Shown here piece by piece: positions 34,388-45,149 of a stretch of 64,000 nucleotides of DNA (its first letter is position 1; every line of letters begins with the position of its first letter). Made by a program: the position numbers and the translations under genes. The DNA is taken from the NCBI RefSeq assembly GCF_000739065.1, contig NZ_CP009149.1, positions 1,311,311 to 1,375,310 of the forward strand, written 5' to 3'. The notes below the pieces were generated by a model, which saw only the letters and a list, made by a program, of their open reading frames with translations, made no database searches and had not been told where the DNA came from. This DNA is from Methanocaldococcus bathoardescens. GTDB taxonomy: Archaea; AGJL01; Methanococci; Methanococcales; Methanocaldococcaceae.

Positions 34388-34696
34388 ATGCCAGAAATTT
34401 GTCCAAGATGTGGATTACCAAAAGAATTATGTGTTTGTGAAGAAATAGCTAAAGAAGAACAAAAAATAAAAATATATGTTACAAAAAGAAGATTTGGTAA
34501 ATTAATGACTATAATTGAAGGTTTTGATACAAGTGTTATTGACTTAAAAGAGCTTGCTAAAAAATTAAAAGATATTTGTGCTTGTGGAGGGACTGTTAAA
34601 GGAGATACTATTGAACTTCAAGGAGACCACAGAAAAAAAGTTGCTGAAGAACTTGTTAAAATGGGATTCTCAAGAGATTCAATTGAAATTAGATAA
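34388..34696 (+). CDS. translation initiation factor SUI1/aIF1
   Basis: aIF1 helps select the start codon on the small subunit. The 102-residue product has a short zinc-binding-like N terminus ([17 protein letters not shown]) and the SUI1 fold with [26 protein letters not shown] and [24 protein letters not shown] 34388 follows GGTGCAGTG. It has a 108-base leader after L29 with a TATA-like stretch (TTTAAATACC), so an extra promoter is possible. Confidence 0.95.
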   Translation: MPEICPRCGLPKELCVCEEIAKEEQKIKIYVTKRRFGKLMTIIEGFDTSVIDLKELAKKLKDICACGGTVKGDTIELQGDHRKKVAEELVKMGFSRDSIEIR

Positions 34697-34744
34697 ATTT
34701 TAACTTTTAACTTTTTAATTTAATTTTATTTTGACTTAATAAAA

Positions 34745-34806
34745 TAGAGGGGGCGAGGATGCCCTTAAAAGGGCACACCCCGTCCCCGTAAAACGGTTGG
34801 GGCATC
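34745..34806 (+). ncRNA. GC-rich structured leader before the RNase P Rpp29 gene
   Basis: A 60-base GC-rich island lies between SUI1 and Rpp29. GGGGGCG can pair with CGTCCCC (one G-U), enclosing TGCCCT/AGGGCA with a TAAA loop. A second hairpin is CCGT/ACGG with an AAA loop. The 3' part AACGGTTGGGGCA (34792-34804) is exactly complementary to TGCCCCAACCGTT at 35115-35127, downstream of the gene. Such GC islands in AT-rich hyperthermophiles usually mark structured RNA. Whether it is a leader, a processing site or a separate RNA is open. Confidence 0.45.
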
Positions 34807-35094
34807 ATGATAACTCCACACAACATACTTAGGCATGAACTTATAGGGCTTAAGGTAGAGATTGTTGAAGCAAAGAACAAAGCGATGGTAGGGATTAAAG
34901 GGAGAGTTATTGATGAAACAAGAAATACATTAGTGATAGAAAAAGAGAATGGCAAAGAAGTGAGGATTCCAAAAGATGTTGCAGTGTTTGTTTTCCAATT
35001 AAAGGGATGTAAAGTGAAGGTTGATGGAAGATTGCTAATAGGGAGGCCAGAAGAGAGATTAAAGAGAAAGATAAAGATACTTTATCCTTACTAA
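34807..35094 (+). CDS. rnp1: RNase P protein component 1 (Rpp29/Pop4)
   Basis: Rpp29 helps the RNase P RNA recognise the pre-tRNA body. The 95-residue Sm-like protein has LRHELIGLKVEIVEAKNKAM, VGIKGRVIDETRNTLVIE and VDGRLLIGRPEERLKRKIK, all typical. The start lies inside the GC-rich leader (GGTTGGGGCATC before ATG). Its place between SUI1 and S17 in the ribosomal operon is conserved in archaea. A GC-rich inverted repeat brackets the gene. Confidence 0.96.
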   Translation: MITPHNILRHELIGLKVEIVEAKNKAMVGIKGRVIDETRNTLVIEKENGKEVRIPKDVAVFVFQLKGCKVKVDGRLLIGRPEERLKRKIKILYPY

Positions 35095-35114
35095 TAATAT
35101 TATTAGAACTCTTT

Positions 35115-35127
35115 TGCCCCAACCGTT
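35115..35127. repeat. downstream arm of 13-bp inverted repeat around rnp1
   Basis: TGCCCCAACCGTT is the exact complement of AACGGTTGGGGCA at 34792-34804, about 310 bases upstream. In RNA the two arms could pair and enclose the whole Rpp29 reading frame. The remaining bases up to 35254 are AT-rich, with a GGAGGT site just before S17. Confidence 0.55.
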
Positions 35128-35254
35128 AAAGTAATATATAGGTTTCTATTTATTTAGTAGCCACATCCCTATAAACAATATTTTAGCTTTAACTCTCTAT
35201 AACCCTATGTTATTGATAACAAATCTAAAAACCTAAATGATAGGAGGTAAAAAC

Positions 35255-35608
35255 ATGGCAGCAAGAAATATTGGAATTCCAGTTAAAGCTCCAGAAGTAG
35301 AATGCGATGATAAAAACTGCCCATTCCACGGGACTTTGCCAGTAAGAGGACAGAGCTTTGTTGGAGTTGTTGTTAGTGACAAACCACAAAAAACAGTTAT
35401 TATTAAGAGAGAGGTTGTAAAATACCTCAAAAAATATGAAAGATATGAGAGAAGAACAACAAAATTAGCAGCTCACAACCCACCATGCATAAACGCAAAA
35501 GTTGGAGACATTGTAAGAGTTATGGAATGCAGACCAATAAGTAAAACAAAAGCATTCGTTGTAGTTGAGAAATTAGGAAGAGTTGATGAAATTAAAGGAG
35601 AAGAATAA
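35255..35608 (+). CDS. rps17: ribosomal protein S17
   Basis: The 117-residue OB-fold small-subunit protein shows [38 protein letters not shown] and [18 protein letters not shown]. An archaeal N-terminal extension contains a CxxxxCP motif ([11 protein letters not shown]). ATG 35255 follows GGAGGT at six bases; the in-frame ATG at 35237 lies upstream of that site. Confidence 0.97.
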   Translation: MAARNIGIPVKAPEVECDDKNCPFHGTLPVRGQSFVGVVVSDKPQKTVIIKREVVKYLKKYERYERRTTKLAAHNPPCINAKVGDIVRVMECRPISKTKAFVVVEKLGRVDEIKGEE

Positions 35609-35640
35609 ATTTGATTCATAAATCTAAAAGGTGAAAAACT

Positions 35641-36039
35641 ATGAAAGCAATTGGTTCAAAACCTGTAAGAGGATTACCTGTTGGAGCAAGATGCATTTGT
35701 GCTGATAACACCGGAGCTAAGGAAGTTGAAATTATAGCTGTAAAAAACTACAAAGGGGTTGCAAGAAGATTACCAACAGCAAGAGTAGGAGATATGGTTG
35801 TAGTTACAGTTAAAAAAGGAACACCAGAGATGAGAAAACAGGTTTTGCCAGCAGTTGTTATTAGACAGAGAAAAGAAATTAGAAGACCAGATGGAACAAG
35901 AGTTAAGTTTGCAGATAATGCAGTTGTTATAGTAACACCAGATGGAAACCCAAAGGGTTCAGATATTAAGGGACCTGTTGCTAAGGAAGCAGCTGAAAGA
36001 TGGCCAGGTATTGCAAGAATTGCTAAGATAATTGTATAA
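35641..36039 (+). CDS. rpl14: ribosomal protein L14
   Basis: This 132-residue large-subunit beta-barrel protein contains [39 protein letters not shown] and [32 protein letters not shown] precedes the ATG. It is 32 bases after S17. Confidence 0.97.
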   Translation: MKAIGSKPVRGLPVGARCICADNTGAKEVEIIAVKNYKGVARRLPTARVGDMVVVTVKKGTPEMRKQVLPAVVIRQRKEIRRPDGTRVKFADNAVVIVTPDGNPKGSDIKGPVAKEAAERWPGIARIAKIIV

Positions 36040-36071
36040 ACCAATTTAAACAAATCTTAAAGGTGAAAAAT

Positions 36072-36431
36072 ATGGCTTTTACAAAGTCAAAACAGCCAAG
36101 AAAACAAAGAAAAGCGTTATTTAATGCCCCACTTCACTTAAGAAGAAAAGTTATGTCTGCAATGTTATCAAAAGAGTTGAAAGAAAAGTTAGGTAAAAAC
36201 GCTATCCCAGTTAGAAAGGGAGATGTTGTTAGAATAATGAGAGGAGATTTCAAAGGATTAGAGGGAGAGGTTATCAAAGTTGATTTAAAGAGATACAGAA
36301 TTTATGTTGAAGGAGCTAACAATAAAAGACAAGATGGAAGAGAAGTTCCATACCCAATCCATCCATCAAATGTCATGATTATTAAGTTGTATGATAAAGA
36401 TGAAAGAAGATTTAAACACATTAAAAAGTAA
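36072..36431 (+). CDS. rpl24: ribosomal protein L24
   Basis: The 119-residue KOW-domain protein has [20 protein letters not shown] at the N terminus and [20 protein letters not shown] as the KOW motif, then [23 protein letters not shown] 36072 follows GGTGAAAAAT; the in-frame GTG at 36063 is part of that site. Confidence 0.97.
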   Translation: MAFTKSKQPRKQRKALFNAPLHLRRKVMSAMLSKELKEKLGKNAIPVRKGDVVRIMRGDFKGLEGEVIKVDLKRYRIYVEGANNKRQDGREVPYPIHPSNVMIIKLYDKDERRFKHIKK

Positions 36432-36444
36432 ATAAGGTGAAAGG

Positions 36445-37179
36445 ATGGCAAAAAAAGGTCCAAAAAGACATTTAAAAAGATTAGCGGCTCCAGTTAGATG
36501 GGAGTTGCCAAGAAAGGTTCACAAATTTACAGTTAGACCATTACCAGGAGCACACCCAATGAGTGAGTCAATACCATTATTGTTAGTCATTAGAGATGTT
36601 TTAAAATACGCAGATAACGCAAGAGAAGCAAAGAAAATCATCAAGATGGGTAAAGTTTTAGTTGATGGAAGAGTTAGAAAAGAAGAGAAATTACCTGTTG
36701 GATTAATGGATGTTGTCTCATTACCAGATGCAAACGAAAATTACAGAGTTCTCTTTGATAGAAAAGGAAGAGTTAAATTAAAACCAACAGAAAACCCAGA
36801 CGTAAAATTATGTAAAATTAAAAACAAGACAGTTGTTAAAGGAGGACACATTCAATTAAACTTACACGATGGAAGAAACATTGTTATAAAAGTTTCAGAC
36901 CCAACAAAAGCAGAAGAAGATGTCTATAAAACAGGAGACACATTATTAATCTCAATCCCAGAACAAGAAATTAAAGCACACATTCCATTTGAAGTTGGTA
37001 AATTAGCTTACATTACAGGAGGAAAACACGTTGGTGACTTTGCAAGAATCGTTGAGATTGAGAAAAGAGGAATTTATCCGGATATAGTCACATTAGAAAA
37101 CTTAGAAGGAGACAAGTTCAAAACAGTTAAGGATTACGTCTTCGTCGTTGGAGATGAAGAACCAATCATTAAATTATAA
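36445..37179 (+). CDS. rps4e: ribosomal protein S4e
   Basis: This 244-residue archaeal/eukaryotic small-subunit protein starts AKKGPKRHLKRLAAPVRWEL. It has an S4-like RNA-binding segment (AREAKKIIKMGKVLVDGRVR) and a KOW-like region (GKLAYITGGKHVGDFARIV). GGTGAAAGG precedes the ATG. Confidence 0.97.
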   Translation: MAKKGPKRHLKRLAAPVRWELPRKVHKFTVRPLPGAHPMSESIPLLLVIRDVLKYADNAREAKKIIKMGKVLVDGRVRKEEKLPVGLMDVVSLPDANENYRVLFDRKGRVKLKPTENPDVKLCKIKNKTVVKGGHIQLNLHDGRNIVIKVSDPTKAEEDVYKTGDTLLISIPEQEIKAHIPFEVGKLAYITGGKHVGDFARIVEIEKRGIYPDIVTLENLEGDKFKTVKDYVFVVGDEEPIIKL

Positions 37180-37211
37180 ACTCTTTATAAATTAGACAAT
37201 GAGGGAGAAAC

Positions 37212-37784
37212 ATGAGCTTTGAAGAATTATGGCAAAAGAATCCGATGTTAAAACCAAGAATTGAAAAAGTTGTTGTTAATTTTGGGGTAGGAGAAAGTGG
37301 AGATAGATTAACAAAAGGAGCTCAAGTTATGGAAGAATTGACAGGACAAAAACCAATAAGAACAAGAGCTAAGCAAACAAACCCATCATTTGGAATTAGA
37401 AAGAAGTTACCAATTGGATTAAAAGTTACATTAAGAGGAAAGAAAGCAGAGGAATTTTTAAAGAATGCATTTGAAGCTTTCCAAAAAGAAGGTAAAAAAT
37501 TATATGATTACTCCTTTGACGATTACGGAAACTTCTCATTTGGTATTCATGAACACATTGACTTCCCTGGACAAAAATACGACCCAATGATTGGAGTTTA
37601 TGGTATGGACGTTTGTGTTACATTAGAGAGGCCTGGATTTAGAGTTAAGAGAAGAAAGAGATGCAGAGCTAAGATTCCAAGAAGACACAGATTAACAAGA
37701 GAAGAAGCTATTGAATTTATAGAAAAAACATTTGGAGTTAAAGTTGAGAGAGTATTGTTAGAAGAGGAAGAAGAAACACAATAA
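37212..37784 (+). CDS. rpl5: ribosomal protein L5
   Basis: The 190-residue protein binds 5S rRNA with L18. [40 protein letters not shown] and [15 protein letters not shown] are conserved. The tail is acidic (LLEEEEETQ). A GAGGGAGAAAC site precedes the ATG. Confidence 0.97.
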   Translation: MSFEELWQKNPMLKPRIEKVVVNFGVGESGDRLTKGAQVMEELTGQKPIRTRAKQTNPSFGIRKKLPIGLKVTLRGKKAEEFLKNAFEAFQKEGKKLYDYSFDDYGNFSFGIHEHIDFPGQKYDPMIGVYGMDVCVTLERPGFRVKRRKRCRAKIPRRHRLTREEAIEFIEKTFGVKVERVLLEEEEETQ

Positions 37785-37796
37785 AAGGTGATGTAG

Positions 37797-37958
37797 ATGG
37801 CAAAAAAACCATGGAAAAAGAAGTATGGTTATGGAATTAGACCATGTCAAAGATGTGGGCATGTAGGTCCAGGTTTAATTAGAAAGTATGGATTAAACCT
37901 CTGCAGACAATGCTTTAGAGAAATTGCTCACAAATTAGGATTTAAAAAATTAGATTAA
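37797..37958 (+). CDS. rps14: ribosomal protein S14 (zinc-binding type)
   Basis: This 53-residue protein sits between L5 and S8 and is easily missed because it is short. It starts [20 protein letters not shown] and has two CxxC pairs, CQRC and CRQC, that bind zinc, followed by [24 protein letters not shown] precedes the ATG, 12 bases after the L5 stop. Confidence 0.97.
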   Translation: MAKKPWKKKYGYGIRPCQRCGHVGPGLIRKYGLNLCRQCFREIAHKLGFKKLD

Positions 37959-38006
37959 ACCAAAACACTCAAGCTCTAAATTAAAAATTCTTAATGGAGG
38001 GAAAAC

Positions 38007-38399
38007 ATGAGTTTAATGGACCCACTAGCAAACGCATTAAACCATATCTCTAACTGTGAGAGAGTGGGTAAAAAAGTAGTTTATATAAAACCAGCGTCTA
38101 AATTAATTGGAAGGGTTTTAAAAGTTATGCAAGATAACGGTTACATAGGAGAGTTTGAATTTATAGAAGATGGTAGAGCCGGGATATTTAAAGTTGAGTT
38201 AATAGGGAAGATAAACAAGTGTGGGGCTATAAAACCAAGATTCCCAGTTAAAAAATTTGGATACGAGAAGTTTGAAAAAAGATACTTACCAGCAAGAGAC
38301 TTTGGTATATTAATTGTTTCAACAACACAGGGAGTTATGAGCCACGAAGAAGCAAAGAAGAAAGGATTAGGAGGAAGGTTGTTAGCTTATGTATATTAA
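38007..38399 (+). CDS. rps8: ribosomal protein S8
   Basis: This 130-residue protein binds the central domain of 16S rRNA. It starts [20 protein letters not shown] and has the conserved C-terminal segment [31 protein letters not shown] precedes the ATG. Confidence 0.97.
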   Translation: MSLMDPLANALNHISNCERVGKKVVYIKPASKLIGRVLKVMQDNGYIGEFEFIEDGRAGIFKVELIGKINKCGAIKPRFPVKKFGYEKFEKRYLPARDFGILIVSTTQGVMSHEEAKKKGLGGRLLAYVY

Positions 38400-38437
38400 A
38401 CACGTTCTAAATTAAATTTAAATTTTGAGGTGAGTTT

Positions 38438-38986
38438 ATGCCAGTTGCTGCCTATATTGAGGAAAGGGTAAAAATCCCTGAAAATGTTCAAGTTGAGATA
38501 AACAACAATGAAGTTGTTGTAAAAAGTGGAGGAAAAGAGTTAAGAAGAAAATTTGAGCATCCAAAAATTGTAATTAAGAAGGAAGGAGATGAAGTTGTTA
38601 TATTTTGCGAATATCCAAGAAGAAAAGATAAAGCTATGGTTGGAACTATAAGAGCTCATATAAACAACATGATTAAAGGAGTTACAGAAGGATTTACATA
38701 CAAATTAAAGATTAGATACGCACACTTCCCAATGAAAGTTAGCGTTAAAGGTAATGAAGTTATCATTGAAAACTTCTTAGGAGAGAAACACCCAAGAAGA
38801 GCAAGAATTATGGAAGGAGTTACAGTTAAGATTAGTGGAGAAGATGTCATAGTTACAGGAATTGACAAGGAAAAAGTTGGGCAGACAGCTGCTAACATAG
38901 AGCAGGCAACAAGAATTAAAGGAAGAGACCCAAGAGTCTTCCAGGATGGAATTTACATTGTAGAGAAAGCTGGAAAAGCTATCTAA
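38438..38986 (+). CDS. rpl6: ribosomal protein L6
   Basis: The 182-residue large-subunit protein has two similar alpha/beta domains. [20 protein letters not shown] and [19 protein letters not shown] are conserved, and the C-terminal signature is [30 protein letters not shown] precedes the ATG. Confidence 0.97.
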   Translation: MPVAAYIEERVKIPENVQVEINNNEVVVKSGGKELRRKFEHPKIVIKKEGDEVVIFCEYPRRKDKAMVGTIRAHINNMIKGVTEGFTYKLKIRYAHFPMKVSVKGNEVIIENFLGEKHPRRARIMEGVTVKISGEDVIVTGIDKEKVGQTAANIEQATRIKGRDPRVFQDGIYIVEKAGKAI

Positions 38987-39013
38987 ATAAAAATTTAAGC
39001 GAGAGGGGAAATT

Positions 39014-39439
39014 ATGAACAGGCTATTAAGATTAAGATTTAAATTAAAAATGAAAAAGCCTGACTTTATAAGGCAAGAAGCTCACAGACACAAAAGATTA
39101 GGAGAGAAATGGAGAAGACCAAAAGGAAGACACAGTAAGATGAGATTAAAGTGGAAAGAAAAACCACCTGTTGTTGAGATTGGATACAGAGGACCTAAAG
39201 CAGTTAGAGGTTTACACCCAAGCGGATTAGAGGATGTTTTAGTTTACAATGTAAAAGATTTAGAAAAATTAAATCCAGAAACACAGGGAGCAAGAATTGC
39301 TTCAACAGTTGGTAAAAGAAAGAAAATTGAAATTATCAAAAGAGCAAGAGAATTAGGAATAAGAATATTAAACATCTCACAAGAAAAACAGGAAGAGTTA
39401 TTAAAATTAGCTGAAAAACAAAATGAAAATAACGAATAA
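39014..39439 (+). CDS. rpl32e: ribosomal protein L32e
   Basis: The 141-residue archaeal/eukaryotic protein is very basic at the N terminus ([20 protein letters not shown]). It contains [39 protein letters not shown] and [30 protein letters not shown] precedes the ATG. Confidence 0.97.
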   Translation: MNRLLRLRFKLKMKKPDFIRQEAHRHKRLGEKWRRPKGRHSKMRLKWKEKPPVVEIGYRGPKAVRGLHPSGLEDVLVYNVKDLEKLNPETQGARIASTVGKRKKIEIIKRARELGIRILNISQEKQEELLKLAEKQNENNE

Positions 39440-39503
39440 ATTATTTTCCATAATCACTGTTGGCTTCCTTAAAGATAATTTGCTTTTATCATAGGTGATA
39501 ATT

Positions 39504-39953
39504 ATGAACGTATCTGTTCAAAGGAGAATGGCAGCTGAGATATTGAAATGCGGGATAGAGAGAGTTTGGATTGACCCAACACAATTAGAAAGAGTTAAAA
39601 TGGCTATGTCAAAAGATGACATAAGAGCTTTAATTAAAGAAGGAGTTATTAAGAAGAAACAGAAAAAAGGAATTAGCAGTGCAAGAGTTAAAAAATTAAA
39701 AGAGCAGAGAAGAAAAGGTAGAAGAAGAGGTCCAGGTTCAAGAAGAGGGGCCGCTAGAGCAAGAACTCCACAAAAAGAAAAATGGATGGCTACAATTAGA
39801 GCTTTAAGAAAAACACTCAAACAGTTGAGAGATAGTGGAAAAATCGATAGAAAAGTTTACAGAAAACTTTACAGAATGGCAAAAGGAGGAGCATTCAGAA
39901 GTAGAAGCCACCTCTTCCTATACATGAAAGAACACGACCTTTTAAAACAATAA
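39504..39953 (+). CDS. rpl19e: ribosomal protein L19e
   Basis: The 149-residue long helical protein begins NVSVQRRMAAEILKCGIERV and contains the basic stretch RRKGRRRGPGSRRGAARART and KVYRKLYRMAKGGAFRSRSH. ATG 39504 follows GGTGATAATT; the in-frame start at 39495 overlaps that site. Confidence 0.97.
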   Translation: MNVSVQRRMAAEILKCGIERVWIDPTQLERVKMAMSKDDIRALIKEGVIKKKQKKGISSARVKKLKEQRRKGRRRGPGSRRGAARARTPQKEKWMATIRALRKTLKQLRDSGKIDRKVYRKLYRMAKGGAFRSRSHLFLYMKEHDLLKQ

Positions 39954-39982
39954 AACAATTTTTAGCAGGAAGGTGAGGAATC

Positions 39983-40570
39983 ATGGCAACAGGTCCAACT
40001 TATAGAGTTAAATTTAGAAGAAGAAGAGAGGCAAAAACTGATTACAGGAAAAGATTAAAATTATTATTATCAAGAAAACCAAGACTGGTAGCAAGAAGAA
40101 CATTAAACCACTGCATTGCTCAAATTGTATTGTACGATGAGAAAGGAGATAGGACAGTTGTTTCAGCTCATTCAAGAGAGTTAATTAAATTAGGTTACAA
40201 AGGACATACAGGAAACTTGCCATCAGCATACTTAACAGGTTACTTATTAGGTAAGAAAGCATTAGCTAAAGGCTATATTGAAGCAGTTTTAGATATTGGA
40301 TTGCACAGGGCTACAAAAGGGGCTGCTGTATTTGCAATATTAAAAGGAGCTTTAGATGCTGGAATGGAAATTCCACACGGAGAGGAAATATTACCATCAG
40401 AAGACAGAATAAGAGGAGAACACATAAAAGCTTACGCTGAAATGTTAAAAGAACAGGATGAAGAAAAATACAAGAAACAGTTCTCAAAATACTTAGAAAA
40501 GGGATTAGAACCAGAAAAATTGCCAGAACACTTTGAAGAAATAAAGGCAAAGATAGACAGCATGTTCTAA
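39983..40570 (+). CDS. rpl18: ribosomal protein L18
   Basis: The 195-residue protein binds 5S r[43 protein letters not shown] and [20 protein letters not shown] are characteristic of the archaeal L18/eukaryotic L5 type. GGTGAGGAATC precedes the ATG. Confidence 0.97.
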   Translation: MATGPTYRVKFRRRREAKTDYRKRLKLLLSRKPRLVARRTLNHCIAQIVLYDEKGDRTVVSAHSRELIKLGYKGHTGNLPSAYLTGYLLGKKALAKGYIEAVLDIGLHRATKGAAVFAILKGALDAGMEIPHGEEILPSEDRIRGEHIKAYAEMLKEQDEEKYKKQFSKYLEKGLEPEKLPEHFEEIKAKIDSMF

Positions 40571-40580
40571 AGGTGAGATG

Positions 40581-41234
40581 ATGAGATTCAACATAGACGA
40601 GTGGGAACCAAAAACCACTGTTGGAAGAATGGTTAAAGAAGGACAAATAACTGATATTGATTACATCTTAGATAACAACTTACCAATTTTAGAGCCTGAG
40701 ATTGTCGATGCTCTTCTTCCAGATTTAGAAGAGAAAGTTTTAGACGTTAAGTTAGTTCAGAGAATGCACAAGTCAGGAAGAAGAGCAAGATTTAGAGCTA
40801 CAGTTGTTGTAGGAAACAGAAATGGTTATGTAGGAGTAGGAAAAGGTAAAGCTAAGGAAGTAGGGCCTGCAATTAGAAAAGCTATAGCTCAAGCAAAGAA
40901 AAACATTATTAGAGTTAGGAGAGGTTGCGGTTCTTGGGAGTGTGGTTGTGGAACACCTCACTCAATCCCATACAAAGGATATGGAAAGTGTGGAAGTACT
41001 GCAATAGAGATATTGCCAGCTCCAAAAGGAGTTGGTTTAGTTGCTGGGGATGTTGCTAAGGCAGTTCTTGGTTTAGCAGGAATTAAAGATGTTTGGACAA
41101 AGACATTTGGAGAAACAAGAACAACATACAACTTCGCAATGGCTACATTTGAAGCATTAAAGAGCTTGAACTTTACAAGAACTATGGATAAACACAAGGA
41201 GAAATTAGGAATTGTTGAAGGAAGAGTATTGTAA
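40581..41234 (+). CDS. rps5: ribosomal protein S5
   Basis: The 217-residue protein has [20 protein letters not shown], the S5 signature, and a cysteine-rich archaeal insert [20 protein letters not shown]. The C-terminal domain has [20 protein letters not shown]. The two adjacent ATG codons (40578, 40581) follow GGTGAG; the second is better spaced. Confidence 0.96.
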   Translation: MRFNIDEWEPKTTVGRMVKEGQITDIDYILDNNLPILEPEIVDALLPDLEEKVLDVKLVQRMHKSGRRARFRATVVVGNRNGYVGVGKGKAKEVGPAIRKAIAQAKKNIIRVRRGCGSWECGCGTPHSIPYKGYGKCGSTAIEILPAPKGVGLVAGDVAKAVLGLAGIKDVWTKTFGETRTTYNFAMATFEALKSLNFTRTMDKHKEKLGIVEGRVL

Positions 41235-41299
41235 ATTAACTTTTCTCATTTTAAAATTGAGGCTATTTTAAAACTTTTATTTTAAATAAGGTGATAGAT

Positions 41300-41764
41300 A
41301 TGGCTTATGCTGTCATTAGAATAAGAGGGAGAATTGGTGTAAGAAGAGATATAGCAGATACACTAAAAATGTTGAGATTGCACAAAGTAAATCACTGTGT
41401 AATAGTTCCAGAAACAGATACATTTAAAGGAATGTTGCAGAAAGTTAAAGATTACGTAACATGGGGAGAAATTGATAAAGATACATTAGTTAAATTAATT
41501 TTAAAGAGAGGAAGATTACCAGGAAATAAGAGAGTTAGCCCAGAAATTATAAAAGAGCTTACAGGAATGGATGTTGAAGAATTAGCAGAAAAGATTATAA
41601 AAGGAGAAATTAAATTAAAAGAAACACCATTAAAGCCAGTATTTAGATTACATCCACCAAGAAGAGGATTTGAAAGAGGAGGAATCAAAAAACCATTCAG
41701 TGTTGGTGGAGCTTTAGGTTACAGAGGAGAGAAAATTAATGAATTATTAGAAAAAATGATGTAA
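41300..41764 (+). CDS. rpl30: ribosomal protein L30
   Basis: The 154-residue archaeal L30/L7 type protein begins [20 protein letters not shown] and includes [20 protein letters not shown] and [22 protein letters not shown] 41300 follows GGTGATAGAT. It is 65 bases after S5. Confidence 0.97.
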   Translation: MAYAVIRIRGRIGVRRDIADTLKMLRLHKVNHCVIVPETDTFKGMLQKVKDYVTWGEIDKDTLVKLILKRGRLPGNKRVSPEIIKELTGMDVEELAEKIIKGEIKLKETPLKPVFRLHPPRRGFERGGIKKPFSVGGALGYRGEKINELLEKMM

Positions 41765-41775
41765 GGTGATGATTT

Positions 41776-42207
41776 ATGATTAGAAAAAAGAAAAAAGTTA
41801 AAAAAATTAGAGGTTCAAGAACCTGTGGAGGAGGAAGCCACAAGAAGAGAAGAGGAGCTGGAAACAAGGGAGGAAGAGGAATGGCTGGTGGGCATAAGCA
41901 CAAATGGACATGGATTATAAAATACATGCCTGACTACTTCGGAAAGTATGGATTTAAGAGACACCCAAGCTTAGTTAAGCAGTTAGAAACAATAAATGTT
42001 GGAGAACTTGAAGAAATTGTATTGAAAAACCCAGACAAATTTGAAAAAGAAGATGATAAATTTGTTGTTGATGTAATTGAGTTAGGTTATGAAAAAGTTT
42101 TAGGTAAAGGAAAAGTTACAATCCCAATGATTGTTAAAGCAGTAGAGGTTTCAGAGAAAGCAAAAGAGAAGATTGAGGCAGTAGGTGGAGAGGTTGTTGA
42201 ACTCTAA
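41776..42207 (+). CDS. rpl15: ribosomal protein L15
   Basis: The 143-residue protein has the glycine-rich N terminus RKKKKVKKIRGSRTCGGGSH, then GAGNKGGRGMAGGHKHKW. The C-terminal globular part ends VSEKAKEKIEAVGGEVVEL. GGTGATGATTT precedes the ATG. A 295-base gap follows before secY, AT-rich with T-tracts that could end or attenuate the transcript. Confidence 0.97.
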   Translation: MIRKKKKVKKIRGSRTCGGGSHKKRRGAGNKGGRGMAGGHKHKWTWIIKYMPDYFGKYGFKRHPSLVKQLETINVGELEEIVLKNPDKFEKEDDKFVVDVIELGYEKVLGKGKVTIPMIVKAVEVSEKAKEKIEAVGGEVVEL

Positions 42208-42502
42208 GTTATTAACAATTTTCTTTTTATTTTTAATTTTTGATTCTGAACTTGAAAAATTTTTAGATGAGGGGAGAGTATCTTTTTTTTCACAAAGAAT
42301 TAAAGATATTAAAAATTTAAAGAATAATTTAAAAGAATTTACGAGATACCAGCTGATTTTTACACTCAGCATATTTTCTATTTTTCTATTTTATTGTTCC
42401 ATTTTTAGCCCATTATAAGATTAAATTTCACTAAAAATTTATACTTCCATTAACAAATTATTGATAAAAAACTCATTCTTAATACATTAAAAAGGTGAGA
42501 AC

Positions 42503-43825
42503 TTGGAAGAATATATGAAAAAACTAGTTCCAATATTGGAAAAGATTCCTGAAGTTGAACTGCCAATTAAAGAAATATCATTCAAGGAAAAGCTTAAATG
42601 GACCGGAATAGTTTTAGTTCTATATTTCATTATGGGAACTATTGATATATATACAGCAGGAGCTCAAATTCCAGCCATATTTGAGTTTTGGCAAACAATT
42701 ACAGCATCAAAGATGGGGACTTTAATTACCTTGGGTATTGGGCCTATAGTTACAGCTGGAATTATCATGCAGTTGTTGGTTGGGGCTGGAATTATCCAAA
42801 TGGATTTATCAATACCAGAAAACAGAGCTTTATTCCAAGGATGTCAGAAGCTTTTATCTATAATACTGTGTTTTGTTGAGGCAGTTTTGTTCGTTGGAGC
42901 TGGAGCATTTGGAGCTTTAACACCATTGTTGGCATTTTTGATAATTATCCAGATTGCCTTAGGTTCAATAATCTTAATATACTTAGATGAGATTGTCTCA
43001 AAATATGGAATTGGTTCAGGTATTGGGCTGTTTATTGCTGCTGGTGTATCACAAACAATATTTGTTGGGGCACTTGGGCCAGAAGGATATTTATGGAAGT
43101 TCCTAAATTCATTAATTCAAGGGATGCCTAACATTGAATACATAGCCCCAATAATTGGGACAATAATTGTCTTCTTAATGGTTGTTTATGCTGAATGTAT
43201 GAGGGTTGAGATTCCATTGGCTCATGGAAGAATTAAAGGAGCTGTTGGAAAATATCCAATAAAGTTTATCTATGTCTCAAACATCCCTGTTATATTGGCA
43301 GCTGCGTTATTCGCTAATATACAACTTTGGGGTTTAGCTTTGTATAAGCTTGGAGTTCCAATACTTGGACATTATGAAGGGGGGAGGGCAGTAGATGGGA
43401 TAGCCTATTATTTATCAACTCCTTATGGATTAACAAGTGTAATCTCAGACCCGCTACATGCTATAGTATATATGATAGCAATGATTACATTTTGTATAAT
43501 CTTTGGTATATTCTGGGTTGAAACTACTGGATTAGACCCAAAAAGTATGGCTAAGAGAATTGGTTCATTAAACATGGCAATTAAAGGATTTAGAAAGAGT
43601 GAAAAAGCAATTGAGCAGAGGTTAAGAAAATATATTCCACCATTAACAGTTATGAGTTCTGCCTTTGTTGGGCTTTTGGCAGCGATAGCTGATTTCATTG
43701 GAGCTTTAGGAGGAGGAACAGGGGTTTTACTGACAGTTTCTATTGTATATAGAATGTATGAACAGATTTTAAGAGATAAGGTAAGTGAGTTACACCCAGC
43801 AATAGCAAAATTGTTAAATAAGTGA
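42503..43825 (+). CDS. secY: preprotein translocase subunit SecY
   Basis: SecY forms the protein-conducting channel in the cytoplasmic membrane with SecE and Sec61 beta. The product has 440 residues and ten membrane helices. ITLGIGPIVTAGIIMQLL forms part of the plug and pore region, SGIGLFIAAGVSQTIFVGAL follows, and KRIGSLNMAIKGFRKSEKAI is a cytoplasmic ribosome-binding loop. I took TTG 42503 as start because GGTGAG lies three bases upstream. ATG 42515 would give the 436-residue form known from M. jannaschii. Confidence 0.96.
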   Translation: MEEYMKKLVPILEKIPEVELPIKEISFKEKLKWTGIVLVLYFIMGTIDIYTAGAQIPAIFEFWQTITASKMGTLITLGIGPIVTAGIIMQLLVGAGIIQMDLSIPENRALFQGCQKLLSIILCFVEAVLFVGAGAFGALTPLLAFLIIIQIALGSIILIYLDEIVSKYGIGSGIGLFIAAGVSQTIFVGALGPEGYLWKFLNSLIQGMPNIEYIAPIIGTIIVFLMVVYAECMRVEIPLAHGRIKGAVGKYPIKFIYVSNIPVILAAALFANIQLWGLALYKLGVPILGHYEGGRAVDGIAYYLSTPYGLTSVISDPLHAIVYMIAMITFCIIFGIFWVETTGLDPKSMAKRIGSLNMAIKGFRKSEKAIEQRLRKYIPPLTVMSSAFVGLLAAIADFIGALGGGTGVLLTVSIVYRMYEQILRDKVSELHPAIAKLLNK

Positions 43826-43842
43826 AGTCATTGAAATTTTAA

Positions 43843-44451
<609 letters not shown>

Positions 44452-44522
44452 ATCCTTTAAATTAAATATATTTTAACATATTTTTTTATAACTTTTAAAT
44501 AACCAAATTTTAAGGTGAATGC

Positions 44523-45119
44523 ATGTTTGAATCCATAACAAATGTATTCTATACTACATTGGATGCAATTTTCATGCCCATAATAAAAGTTTTACATCCA
44601 GCTTTAGCAATTTTAATTATCGCAATAATTGTTTCTCTAATTATAAATACAGCCACAAAACTTTTAGTAGACCAGGAAAGAGTGGCAGAGTTAAAAAAGG
44701 AGATTCAGGAATTTCAGGTTAAATTTAAAAAGATGTCTAAAAATCCTGAAATGTTAGAAAAGCTTCAAGAAGAACAACAGAGAATTATGCAACTCAATGC
44801 TGAGCTAATGAAAATGAGTTTTAAGCCGATGATATACACATGGATTCCAATAATTTTAATATTTATTTATTTGAAGCACGTTTATGGATTTGGTGGGATT
44901 TATCAAGAGCTAAATCCTGATTGGAATGGGGTTGTTGTATATTTACCAACAATATTATCTAAGATTTTGCTTATTGATTTCTGGCATTGGCTTGGTTCAA
45001 TATTTTACAAAGGTGGATTTAAAATAGTATCTAATACTGCTTTAGGATGGTTAGGTTGGTATATACTCTGTTCGTTTGTAACATCAACCGTTTTGAGGAA
45101 AATATTTGGAATAAAATAA
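44523..45119 (+). CDS. EMC3/YidC-like membrane insertase (DUF106)
   Basis: The 198-residue protein has three membrane segments. A cytoplasmic coiled coil ([20 protein letters not shown]) lies between the first and second. Its layout matches the archaeal YidC-like Ylp1 proteins, relatives of EMC3 and TMCO1 that help insert membrane proteins. A location just behind secY and adkA is conserved and fits that role. GGTGAATGC precedes the ATG. Confidence 0.92.
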   Translation: MFESITNVFYTTLDAIFMPIIKVLHPALAILIIAIIVSLIINTATKLLVDQERVAELKKEIQEFQVKFKKMSKNPEMLEKLQEEQQRIMQLNAELMKMSFKPMIYTWIPIILIFIYLKHVYGFGGIYQELNPDWNGVVVYLPTILSKILLIDFWHWLGSIFYKGGFKIVSNTALGWLGWYILCSFVTSTVLRKIFGIK

Positions 45120-45149
45120 TAAAAAAATAAAAATAAAATCTAAATTAAA

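Noticed and set aside
34745-34806. Possible tRNA or known riboswitch in the GC-rich leader of rnp1
   Set aside because: No TTCGAAT-type T loop or cloverleaf arrangement and no known riboswitch consensus could be fitted, so it is only listed as a structured leader.
42185-42418. 77-codon open frame between L15 and secY
   Set aside because: It starts inside the end of rpl15 with no ribosome site at a suitable place, the sequence is low-complexity hydrophobic and lysine-rich, and an equally long frame exists on the other strand. AT-rich spacers in this genome easily give such frames. I left it out, though conservation in relatives would change that.
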